Position numbers and translations under genes: made by a program
The notes under the pieces: model-generated
The model's input: only the letters and a program-made list of their open reading frames with translations
What the model was told of the DNA's origin: nothing
The model's database searches: none
Shown: positions 53,061-63,611 of the stretch, in pieces
Layout: each line of letters begins with the position of its first letter
How positions within the stretch are numbered: the first letter of the stretch is position 1
Assembly: GCA_036877525.1 (NCBI GenBank)
Contig: JAZGTH010000125.1
Coordinates: 717,501 to 781,500, forward strand
Length of the DNA stretch: 64,000 nt
Source of the DNA: Chromobotia macracanthus
Lineage: Eukaryota > Chordata > Actinopteri > Cypriniformes > Botiidae
Reading direction: 5' to 3'

Positions 53061-55300
53061 TTGTAGGTTAATAAACCTTCTGAGGAGAAATTATACATTT
53101 GTGAAAGAAAATGATTAGTATTTTAAGCTTACTAAGTGATCAATCACGATCACGTCACATCCATGTAAAGAAACAAATAACAGTGCTAAATTTAAAGTTT
53201 CTGTAATGTCTCCTGCTGTTGGTAGTGGGGCTAATTTAGTAAACGCTCCTATGGGTCATATTTCAAGGAAATGACAAATGACCTATATGATCGTATGGGT
53301 TGGAAGACAGAGAACAGGTTGAGTGCAAAGTCTTAAATCACATTTTTGCAGAAGCTACTTGACCTTAAATGTCCATTTCTGTGGGTTAATTTGGTCCTTT
53401 AAACAGTTCTTTTGACATTAATAAGTTCTACTGTTTATTGCTGAATATAGTAAACTATAAACTTTACTACCATCTTTTTCAATGCTACATCGATTACATT
53501 CAGCTGGCATATTTGATGCAGCAATTGTATAATATAAAATTAAGGTATGCCAGCTTTGGGAAAAATTATTGCACTGAAATCTGTGTTGCCAAAACCTCAA
53601 AAAATATAAAAACATGGGTGATTTATTTGTAGGCCTAAAATATATCCAGCAGGAAAGAAGGGCTCTTTTCTAAAACCTAGTGAGCTTCATCAATGTCTGT
53701 TGCCTAAACAGACAGCTGCATTTTATGGCAGCATACTAATTGAAATGGACCCTCATAAGTGACCTGTCTTAAGTGCTCTACATGTATAATTTCTGTTTTT
53801 TACAGTGCTGCATATGTGAACCACACACAAGACTCAATTGATTCAGATAGTTTCGTATTAGCATGTTGCTAAACTAATACTGTGAAACTGTAAACTGCAT
53901 TTAAATATACAGAACTCTCAAATATTGCAGTGCATTTAGGAATTGCTTTCCCTGTAAAGGATATATGTCATGCTGCATAAGAATAAAGCCTTCCTTATGC
54001 CACAGTCTTTGTGTGGGGAGTGCAACTATGTTGTCACAAAATGTTGCCTTAGTTGCTCGGTAGATTTTGGAACCAGGTGTTTGAAATAAACTAAAAGCCA
54101 TTTGATTTAAAAGAAATCTTTTTCTAATAAATAACACTGACAAGTAGCTAAACATGCTTGGTATTAAGTCATAAAATAGATCTTTCACAATGCCGTTTTT
54201 GTTCTCTATATCACAACCCCTAACATTACTAAAAAATATCCATCAACTATGAAGGTAGGTGTTTAATGGAACACTTTTGACATAACTTGATGATCATTGC
54301 TGTGGCAGATATTAAGGGAATTAAGGTGCTTGGGCATATTCATATTCACACAAATTTATTTTTAGTGTTGGATGAAACAGCTGTGTGATATTGACTCCTG
54401 TTACCAGTAACAGACAGATGTTCTTAACTCAATGGTTGTGTGCTTACTGCACATCTATGACTTACTACTCATTTTGAAGGTCAATACTGATATTTAAATA
54501 TATTTGCACATTTTAAAAGTGAAGTCAATGGTTTCATTACATTGTTGAAAACTGTTTCTGCTTTAAGTCTAATCAAATAATAATTCAATAAAAATAAGTT
54601 GAAGACCATGGCTGATATCATTTACAGTTAATTCAACTTAGAGGAGAAGGAAGGGCAAATTGAGGCAAATCGCAATGTAGGATACAGTATGAAAATTCTG
54701 GCACGTAGTAGATAATCTATGCAAACATTTTCACACAATGTATAGTATAAATACTGCAAAATAGTTGTTATATAATTGCATATAAAAATAATTGTTTAAT
54801 ATAACAATATGCCAATTAAAACAGCCACTGATATTAGGGCATGACCTACATGAGTCCTGTTTTATGACAGTTCAAATACAGAAGCTGATTTTAATATCTC
54901 TAAACACAGTCTAAGAAATCTAATGTTATCTGTGCAATATGTTTGAAATCTGGTTGTATATTATAATGGTTGTAATTAAATACAAGCTTATCTGGAAAAC
55001 AAAATTTGAATTATTGAAGAATCCTCAATTCAAACTCATGTTTGAAAAAATGTTAAAATGTTAAATGTTTAAGATGTTACGTTTTGTGACAGAATTTCCC
55101 TTTATAGCTTTACATAAAGGTTAGACACAGCCAAATAATGTTAGTGCTGGTGCTGAATGGATTAAATTCATTATGGACATACAATTTACTGTGCAGATTA
55201 GAAAGTGCTTATTTTTTCTCACCACTGTACATGATTAACATGACTGACTCATTATTACGTGTCTATTTGGGTTTGTTGGTCATGTCTTTTATTCTGAAAT
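53061..55300. other. AT-rich stretch of 2.2 kb without recognised features
   Basis: The small ORFs (53418-53632 on both strands, 53901-54188, 55138-55380) show no domain. No repeat with a second copy in the window is seen. Confidence 0.45.
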
Positions 55301-55329
55301 CACGTTTTGTAGACCTAATAGGTCTCGCT

Positions 55330-56090
55330 TGGGAGCCCAGACAGCTTTGGTTGAACATTGGCTCGAGAGGAAAGAGCTAATGAACATTGGTCAGAGGAGT
55401 AGCCACACCTACACAGTTCACCGAGTAAAGTTCACCTTCATTCAGATTTTTGGAGCTGAGTGTTTGCAGCCTCTTCATGCACTCCAGCTTTCATTCTTCG
55501 AGAGAGAAGAAAATCAAAAAGTGTTGCTGGATATACGACCAGCAACCAGCGGTTCTGCACTCCAGTCAACGCAGTGGTTCCCCCGTATGCTTCGGCAGAC
55601 CGGATCTGAGCTAAAGAGCTTTTCTAAAAGAGCCATAAATGACATGTCTTTCAAGATGTCTTTCCATTTGTTTGTTTCCAGATGTGGTCGCTTCCTTAAT
55701 TTATCTCATGGCCACAATCGCTGTGTCACATGCCTGTGCCTAAAAGCATGCTAAGGCAGCATTCGTGGTCAGGCCATGCTCTCATAGTGAAAGTATCTCG
55801 ACATTGCAGTCATGGCTCTCTCTCTTTTCGAGGGATCGAGCCCCCTCTGCTGCCACCAATTCAGTCGCCCTGGCTAAAAAGGCAACGGTGGTTAGCACTT
55901 TGGGAGACCTGAGAGAGACTGTGGAGACACCGCTGCAAGGTCCCTTGCTCGGGCAGCCACAAAAGCCACAAACCGCACAGGCACCTTAACCCCATCCCAC
56001 CCCGGCTTAGTGTTTCCCAGAGGTGCATGAGGACATGTGTTTGCAAAGTGCTGCCACCTTCATTTTTTTGACACTCCCATCTTCCAGGGT
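55330..56090 (+). pseudogene. DIRS-like leader and ORF1 (gag-like) remnant, plus strand
   Basis: The leader with 'gtaaagttcaccttcattca' precedes ORF1. The frame to 55754 ends 'CGRFLNLSHGHNRCVTCLCL', the same Cys cluster as at 29860-29800 ('DWCLECLCLEHA'). After a frameshift the frame 55765-55989 gives 'SHSESISTLQSWLSLFSRD' (where 'CSHCENM' belongs) and 'AALAKKATVV'-type text. The rest of ORF1 and all enzymes are missing; an LTR fragment follows at 56195. Confidence 0.65.
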
Positions 56091-56194
56091 GGCCTTTTCA
56101 GCGACACTGTTGAGGACTTCCTCAGTCCAGAAGGTTAATAAATAAGAAATCGGACAAGGAGGGTAACGATGGCAGCCAGGTGAGGGGCATGAAC

Positions 56195-56295
56195 TAATGA
56201 TGGGATAATTAACAAGGAAACAAGTGGGCAGGGTCAAGACTCAAGACAGGGGAGCACATGGAGCAAAGTAAACAAACAATGACCATGTTTACTCA
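56195..56295 (-). repeat. Gypsy-like LTR fragment, minus strand
   Basis: 'ggataattaacaaggaaac' and 'ggggagcacatggagcaaag' with 'taaacaaacaatgaccatg' match 4435-4512 and 12090-12128. Confidence 0.75.
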
Positions 56296-58415
56296 CCAGT
56301 TGGCTGGTAACTTTATTAGAAACCCCAATATTACGTGATAAGAATGATAATATGATCCTCACTTGTGTTGTAAGTGATTCAAAATAAAGATAGGGATGCC
56401 AGTTTTAGGGAGGCTAGCAAAGCAAGCTAGCTTTAAAAGCATAATATCCTGTTCTCCCACTAGAGCGCATTCCATAGCCATGTCTTCTCCTAAACAAATG
56501 AACACACGGATGACGACAGACTGTCTGAGCAGGGTGTGTGGAGGTATGAAAATACACAGTTTGACAGGCAAGTAGGACATCCTGTCATTCCATTCAGGCT
56601 GAACACATTCGGACGGAATATCTTTTTCTGCAGAACTGTCATATTTGTGGAATAATTTTTTATTATACTATCAAATGAAAATAAGATAAACAAAATCATG
56701 ATTGTGTAGTTTTATCAGGATATAAAATATAAAAATAAAACAATTTTTAATGCATTTCTATAGAGAGTAAGAAAAATGTAAATTAAGTTGCTATTTCCAG
56801 GTGTAATAAAACATGATTTTTGGTGATATTGCTTAAACTTCAAAGTTTTATAATGACATACTATGGTATTAGCATGGTACAGTGTTCACAAAGCCACTGT
56901 ATTGCCACTGCAGTTTCTTTAAGATCTGATTAAGAGAAAAAGAAAGCATTCCAGAATAAACTGAAGGACACAAAACAAATAAAGTTAGAGAACAACACTG
57001 AAAGATAACACATTCCCAAGACTGGTGTCAGCAGTTACCTGTGATGACATGTTTTCGTGTCAATACACCAAAGGGTTAACAAGATACAGCCTCATATCTG
57101 GTATTGCGTGATTGCTGAAAAGTATGCAGACACTGTATATGACAACGTAAGATGTATAGCACAAATTCCAAAACTTTTCATGCAATTTGGACAAATGCCT
57201 TAGGAGCTTAAAAAAATTCGATTTTTCAGAAAAATGAATTTTCATGTTGGAAAATGACGCAGGATGTGTTTGAATTGTCATGAGCCAAGGTTTCAGAGGA
57301 ATAAAAATGTTGTTTCTAGGACTTACGGTTCAGAAGTTATGAGCATAAATGTGAGTGAAAATTTGAACTGTTGTGGTGTTAAAGACTTTGAGGTCTCCTT
57401 TGGGGCTTGACCCCAATAATAATAATAAGAACACTAATAGATACAATACACTCAAATAAGAAAACTACCAGATGCAATAAGGGTTTTTGCACCTTTGGGG
57501 CTTGACCCCTAATAAATAGTAACATTTATTATTTATAATTATTGGAATAAACCATTCTACCACCAAATAATATAGTTTATAAGCTTACATGTAGGCAACG
57601 TAGCAGTTTTCTTCATGCAACTCAGGGTTTACAATATGACAGGTCGGCCTATCATTCACCTTTTTTTATTGTGTTCTTTCATTGTGAAATCTTCCCTGAA
57701 TCATGTGGACAAGATATGCAGCTCACATTTTGTGCTTACTCTGATTTTTGACTGACACTCACAAAAAGTACTGTGGTAAAACCCTGGCACAATAATAGTC
57801 TTAGGTGGTAATACTATAGTAGGCTTTTGTTAGTGTCTTCTCTGCCAATCTAATTTCACTATGCTAGTTGTTAACATGAATGCACGCTTGACACTGAATA
57901 AAAGAATGAATGTATAAAGAAAACCAGGGTAAATAATAAATAGCAGAATTCTTAAATTCTTAAATTCTTAAAGCAGAATTTAAAGATGAGTTATGAAATA
58001 AACTTCTTAGAGTTCCAGTCTACGCTCAGTAAACTATGTGAATCATGGCCAGCCCTTACGTACAAATGTACAATGGTACAATGGTGCTATCAGATTGTAG
58101 TGGGACTTTGAATTAATTACTATTTTCATGCACCATGGTATTTACATGGTACTCCCAGATATGTTTTGTTAGAGAAAGATTCGTACACTAAGAGATTTTA
58201 TGCATATTGCCCCAGGTTTCAACTTTATACTATACTGATCAGTAAGCACATTAGCAGTATCTCTCAATGCCTAATGAATGGAGCTCTAGGATTGAAAGTT
58301 TAAAAAAAATCAAAATGGGAAGTTCCAATCCACTGGAATGTTAAAGTGTAAGTTAAGTGTGGTTCATGCCACGTTGTTGTGGAAGGAGTCAGGTGACGTG
58401 GAGGCTGCGGGGGTC
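56296..58415. other. AT-rich stretch; one repeat, otherwise empty
   Basis: 'ctttggggcttgacccc' occurs at about 57397 and 57495, each followed by 'aataat', and the first is followed by 'agaacactaatagatacaat'. It is a known type of fish repeat end. The ORFs at 56359-56699 and 57060-57281 show no domain. The last part is the sequence downstream of plpp4. Confidence 0.5.
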
Positions 58416-58421
58416 TTTATT
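58416..58421 (-). terminator. Polyadenylation signal AATAAA right after the plpp4 stop codon
   Basis: On the minus strand the stop TGA (58426-58424) is followed by 'CT' and then AATAAA. If used, cleavage 10-30 bases on would leave a 3' UTR of only about 20-40 bases. No GT-rich downstream element is obvious, so a later site is also possible. Confidence 0.45.
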
Positions 58422-58423
58422 AG

Positions 58424-58635
58424 TCATACTGGTCCTTCCCTCATGTCCTCCAGGGGTAGGGTGGTGGCATTGTTGGTGGGGTGAGGTTGATCCTGGGAGG
58501 TTGGGATGTTGTGGGCAGTCACCACAGCTAGGCTAGCATATGGCAGGTGGCAGTCTATGTGCAGGAAGGGTGGGTAGTGCTGGCGATAACAGATGTAGGC
58601 GAAGAAAAGACCAATCACTCCACCAACAAAAGCAT
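58424..58635 (-). CDS. plpp4: plpp4, last coding exon (phospholipid phosphatase 4)
   Basis: This minus-strand exon begins after an acceptor, 'ttgttcctcacag', at 58636 and ends in TGA at 58424. It encodes the last 70 residues: 'DAFVGGVIGLFFAYICYRQH', 'YPPFLHIDCHLPYASLAVV' and the terminus 'TLPLEDMREGPV'. The first codon is split, its G coming from the previous exon, and gives the Asp that ends the C3 active-site motif (SRx5Hx3D) of the PAP2 phosphatase family. 'AFVGGVIGLFFAYICY' is the sixth membrane helix; the tail is cytoplasmic. The family removes phosphate from phosphatidate and related lipids in membranes. 'YICYRQHYPP' and 'LPLE...EGPV' point to PLPP4 rather than PLPP5. Earlier exons are not in 58680-64000, so the intron exceeds 5.3 kb. 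The frame is intact and shows no retrocopy signs (upstream sequence is intronic). I am confident of the family, less of the paralogue. Confidence 0.85.
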
Positions 58636-59449
58636 CTGTGAGGAACAAATCATGGTTCACTAAATATGAAATATTCAAAATAGGAGTAGCACTTGCATAA
58701 ATTTGTAATCACTTGCATTTGCTTGTACAGTGTTAATTGTGTGCAGCTGCCAGAGCACAACAATTTCCCTTAAGATCTTTATAGACCTTGAGATCTATAA
58801 AGTCTAAATTGAAAATAACAGTGTCAAAAATGTGTTTTCATATTCACAATTTATAACAGATTTATGACAATCACTAGGCTAATGACTTGTTCCACAGCTA
58901 ACCTTGTGTCAGGAGCAGTGTTTTAGTCTAATCAGTAATACAAGATTGGAGGTGTTGGTCAAAGCCACTTTCCTCTATAAAAACAACTCTAAAACACAAC
59001 AGTCTGAGTTTGCTTTTACATGAAGCATTGCCATGTATCAAGGGTTTTTAAAGTGTGGGGAGCACCAGTGCGTGCCAGGGGAGTAGTGGTAGGAATTTTG
59101 ATTCTTCGAAGTGATTTGTTTATTTTGAATTTGTTCACCATATTCATATTCATTCACTGATTCGTTCAGTGACAATTTCCTAATATTACATGGTAGGTGG
59201 CGAAAACAAGTGTCTTGAAAGTCAATGCATTGACTTGTTATATAAACAAAACTCATCAGACTTGTCTATAAATCTACTCAGCGTTTGCCTCACAAATAAC
59301 AAAAAATCAGATAAATTTTCTTTCCAGTGTGTTAAATGCTGAGCATGACTATCAAGCTATACAAAAAGCATTAGTTTTAATAATGTGTTTGTGTATTTGT
59401 ATTGTATTAAGTCTTATTTACACAGCTGTAGTTCATCTAATCCATCTTT
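58636..59449 (-). other. plpp4 intron, with old repeat remnants
   Basis: No exon is recognised. 'cattcactgattcgttcagt' (59152-59171) and 'tcattcagttgatg' (60249-60262) look like ends of an older repeat into which the MITE at 59450 was inserted. Confidence 0.5.
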
Positions 59450-60077
59450 AGCTGCGTTTATCACTGCAAGTCTTAACGCTCAGATCTGATCTAAAGTCCA
59501 TATCCGATTTTTTTGTCCCGCCTGTTTACACTTATGCCTCGTATCCGATGTGCGTTTACATTAATCTCCCGATCAAAAAGATTACGTCATTCATATGACT
59601 AATATGCACCATGATTGACGAATTGTGGATGGACTTTTGCTAATTCATCTGTTCAGAAGTCGGCAAAAATACACCCAACTGCAATTAATAACACAAAAAA
59701 GCAATCATAAAGATGGCTTTAATACTTTCTACATCAGTGAGACAACAACTCCATATATTCATAAAGCCTCCTTATATTTGGCTTTATTTTGTGCTGGCAT
59801 TGCAGCCAGGTTAGGTACATGTGCAACATGATGATATGCAACGCAATCCATCATGGAACAGTGACGTTATAGCCAAGGTGAATCCATTATGGGTGTTTAG
59901 AAGCAGGTTGGATGTCTGGATATCACATGTATGCGATTTAAATCCACATTTGAAAGTGGCTCAGATTGGAAATGAAAAAAATCTAATATTGTATGGATTT
60001 CTGTGTTTACACATGCAACAAATTCTGATCTGTCACATAAAAAATTTAGTTTTTTTTGTGCCAGTGTAAACGCAGCC
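59450..60077. mobile_element. MITE with 'GCTGCGTTTACACTGGC' type ends (in the plpp4 intron)
   Basis: The left end 'agctgcgtttatcactgcaa' is inverted against the right end 'tgccagtgtaaacgcagcc' (60059-60077). Inner words 'cagatctgatct' and 'ctgatctgtcaca' are also inverted. The frames 59625-59831 and 59821-60069 across it have no domains. Confidence 0.68.
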
Positions 60078-60403
60078 TTTGTTTACAAGAATGACTCACA
60101 TGTTGTATTGAGTGACTGACATGGCTTCTGTAGTTCAGTCAGTCAGCATATCCTCATTCATGAATGAGATGACTGATTTTGTTCACAAACTAGATCTTTC
60201 TCTCTTTCAGATTCAAAATACAGACTTGTTCAGTGAAGGGGCGTATTCATTCAGTTGATGAAACCAATGATATTCCTTCCAACAGCTCGCACTCATATTG
60301 GCTTACTCACAATATAGTCAGTCTTTAATAGCGCAAGCTAGAAGATAAAACAGGTGCAGATTAAAAATGTGCATAACTTCTTAAATTATTTAGAAGAAAA
60401 TGT

Positions 60404-60760
60404 CTCAGGTTACATATGTAATCCAGTTCCCTGAGACAAGAAATGAGATGCTGCATCAGGCTTGATGCTATGGGGAACACACTTTAGGCGCATCCGAGTC
60501 TGAACATGTGTAAATTAGGCCTATTTATAGGCAGGTCAAGTTCATGGCATAGCATTGTGTGCCACAAAGCTTTTAAAGGTCGTCTGTAAAGTATGAGTCA
60601 AGAGTCAAGTCTGAAGGAAGGCTGTGCAGGCAAGACCAAAATATGGTGAAGCAACACAGCATTTCATTCCCTGTCTCATGGAATCGTGTTACATACGTAA
60701 CCTGAGACTTTCCCTTTCAAGAGAACTTGACGCTGCATAATGCTTGACACTATGGGAAAC
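60404..60760. repeat. Inverted repeat plus direct repeat at the DIRS 3' end
   Basis: 'tctcaggttacatatgtaat' (60404) and 'gttacatacgtaacctgaga' (60689-60708) are inverted; the match covers about 45 bp to 'ccctgagacaagaaatg' against 'catttcattccctgtctcat'. A 'tgacgctgcataatgcttga' stretch at 60729 repeats 'gagatgctgcatcaggcttg' at 60445 in direct orientation. Such arrays mark the internal/terminal repeats of DIRS elements. Confidence 0.6.
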
Positions 60761-61252
60761 GATAATACCCACTATGCCACAGTGAGGAGGCCTTTCCCAG
60801 ATGCTGTGATACACTGGCACAAAAAACATCAGGAGTAGAGTTAGACTTCTCAACCCAGGAGGACCTGAGCATGTGGAGCTGAATTCAAGTTTAAACTGTA
60901 AAATCTAATGTGTGCAGAGAGGACCAGCCTGATGCAGCACGAACATCACTTAGAGATTAATATTAGACAAACTCAGTCCTGGTGAACCCTTGCTAGGACT
61001 CCTGGAAGCAAGGCTATCAGGGTAAAGGTGTACAGACACAGCCTTGGCCACATCTGTACCATGGCATCCAGCCCCAGTAGAGCAGGATGAGTGAGGCTAA
61101 ACGAGAGGGGACAGTGTGTCAACTCCTCTGAGGTGTCGACAGGATGTCTGCTTCCAGATATGCATGCCCTGGGATGTACATCCTGTTGAAGAGCAGCTTG
61201 GACGCTCCACGCAAAGAAGGCTCTGCCACGACAGCCTGAATGTTATACCGTG

Positions 61253-61850
61253 TTACGTGTAATAGCATCTGTGATCCAGTGAGATAAGCACTGTTTTGAT
61301 CACATTATCTCGATTGTGGCCACCAAAACAGATTAAGAGCTGAGAGGTCTTACGGTGACTCAAATGGTGGAGGACACAAGGCTTGAAATACCACCGGGTG
61401 ACCAGCCGCAGTGTGCACTTTGGGGATATAGTCTGGTCTAGGCTGAAATATGGCTTTAACAAAGTCAGGGGCAAATTCAAACAGACAGTGTCTACTGATG
61501 GAGCATGTAGATCCCCTACCCTTTTGAGCAATGTAAGATCTAAAAGTAGAGCCACCTTAAGAGTCAGAAACTTATCCAAGGCTGACTCTAGGGGCTCAGA
61601 TGGAGCCGAAGATAAACACCCTAAAACAATAGTGAAGTCCAAGAAGGGACCCGTGTCCCTTCACAGAAAGGCTTCAGCCATCTGGCACAAAGCAGAAAAT
61701 GAGACAAAGGATGTGTCCCAACAGAGGCTCCATTGACAGGTTTGTGGCTAGCAGACACAGCGGCCACGTAAACCTTGAGGGTAGCCGGGGCCAACCCTGC
61801 AGAGAGGCGCTCAAAGAACGGTGGGGTGGACCATGGTGGGCGGATTCTGG
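61253..61850 (-). pseudogene. DIRS tyrosine recombinase remnant
   Basis: From about 61840: 'FFERLSAGLAPATLKVYVAA', 'VSASHKPVNGASVGTHPLSH' and 'VPSWTSLL' make the N-terminal core-binding domain. After a frame change the frame 61253-61642 has 'PSEPLESALDKFLTLKVAL', 'LLDLTLLKRVGDLHAPSVD' (first catalytic Arg in 'KRVGDL') and 'HLSHRKTSQLLICFGGHN' near the end, where the HxxR/Tyr blocks are expected but decayed. Such enzymes insert DIRS circles without target duplication. The frameshift near 61640 and missing C-terminal residues make it inactive. Confidence 0.78.
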
Positions 61851-62831
61851 ACGAACAACACAACAAATTGGCCAAAGGTAAGCAGTTTTTGCTTATATAG
61901 TTAGGTTGTGTTGTTTGCCAGAGTTGCTCGTGGTGAGACACTTTAAGTTCTTCTAAATTTACCGAACTAAATTGAACAGAATAAAATTTTTTAAATAAAA
62001 AGAAAGAAATGGGTTTTGATTCCAAAAGCACTAAATGCATGCATTGATCTGTGTTTTCTGTTGAGTTGGTCTTGAGGAGAACAGTGAAGACAGATTTTTA
62101 ACATTTCTATAAATGTAGTTTAGATTAGATAATAGTAGATTGTTAAAGAGAAGCGCTGGTAAGTCCTATAGGCCAAGTCCTACAAGAGGTAAGCATCAAA
62201 TACTGCAAGGATTGCCTTTCACTGTGTTGAGGAAGTGTATCAGTGAAGACAGAGTGCAAACTTGACAGGTTACTCATTGTGTTGAGGAAGTGTATCAATC
62301 ACATTAAGTTGTGTGTTTAAATTGTATTTGATTTGTTTTGTGTAAGAGCTGTGTATAGTCTGTGTAAGGTCTGTGCAAGCAAGACTGAAGTGTGACTGTG
62401 AATAACAAGCTCTGCACCTCATGAGCGGTGACTGCGTACCCCTTCTGTGTCACATGGAAGGAGCGTAATTGTTGTCTCACTTGTGAAGAGTGTATGAGCC
62501 CTGTAAAATACATCAGGTTTTGAAACATGATGTATAAAACGTAACATTGAGAAAAACGTGGCTGATATAGCTGTTTGGTATTAGTTGGAAGAAAAACCTA
62601 AGCACTCTGTGAACCAGCAGTGAACTGATTACTAGGTATAAAGGAAAAACTTTTGTGAAAAACTGATAATTTTGTAAAAGTTTGAGTGGATTGAAATCAA
62701 TTGAAAGATAAAGGTTTGCATTATTGGAAAAACTATGGCAACAATTCCTGTAGAACTTTTGGGAGTAAAGTACCCCCTGTGTAAAGAACTTATAGATAAG
62801 CTCTCTAAAAATGGTAGAAGAGAACAAATAA

Positions 62832-63610
62832 CATGATGACAAAATGGCCTAAAGAGGGAACATTTGATGTAGCGTTGTGTGAGGAGATTGAAACATTGGT
62901 AAAAACTTAATTGGAGAATTTGGAGAACTTAATGAAAAACATAAAACAGGCTAGACAAATTCTGAAGAAGGCAGACAGAGAGATAAAGAAAAAGGAGGAC
63001 GAGTTTGCAGATCCCCCTCCTTATGTGACCTCTGAAGGTCAATTTCCATTACTCAAAGGAGTGGTAGAAGTTTCTGGAGAGATGCAGATGGAAGAGAATG
63101 TGGAGATAAGAGATGAAAAACAAAGAAAAATGTAAGACTATAAAGCAGGCAGGATAGGAGTGAAAAGGAAGGCCAAGTACAGACAGCTTTGGAGAAAGTA
63201 AAAACACAGTATAAACAAAAAAGGCCAAGTAAAAAGGAACCAACAGTACAGGCAGGACGGGTAGAGGAGGAAATTGAAGTAGAAGCAAGGTTATTTGAGG
63301 AAGAGTTAGATAGAAGGATTTAGGAGACAGGAAAGCTTATGGCCGAAACAGACTGTTGAGAAGAAGAAGGGTTGCTAGAAAGTAGAGTAGAATAAGGTGA
63401 AAAGGAGTCCTTGTCTGATGAAGGAAGGTGGTCACGGGAAGAAGGGAAAGGATGGCTTAGACCATTGGAAAAACAATTCCCTATTTTAATTAAAGGAGCG
63501 CAGAGGCAATACATACCTTGGGCTTCAAAGGATTTTGAGGGGCTGGTCACTCTCCTCCCTCACATGCACGAAGGGGCTGGGAAATAGATTAGAGTATTTG
63601 AAGAAGAAAC
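62832..63610 (+). pseudogene. Retroviral gag N-terminal part, copy 2 (broken)
   Basis: After a start near 62832 ('atgatgacaaaatggcctaa', shared with copy 1) the text is Lys/Glu-rich and coiled-coil-like. The frame 62911-63135 has 'MENLENLMKNIKQARQILKK' and then 'FADPPPYVTSEG', containing PPPY, a PPxY late-domain motif that recruits the budding machinery in many retroviral gags. From 63136 frames are broken; at 63585-63587 a TAG lies in the capsid frame just upstream of its later Met. Together the breaks separate matrix from capsid. Confidence 0.7.
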
Positions 63611-63611
63611 T

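Larger units (their letters stand above)
60404..61850 (-). mobile_element. DIRS-like element, recombinase end, minus strand
   Basis: A minus-strand tyrosine recombinase (61880-61253) is followed by about 500 bp of untranslated sequence and the repeat array at 60404-60760. Gag, reverse transcriptase and RNase H are missing upstream: the endogenous retrovirus copy 2 begins at about 61850. Confidence 0.75.

Noticed and set aside
61383..61736. 117-codon plus-strand ORF
   Set aside because: It is the antisense of the DIRS tyrosine recombinase.
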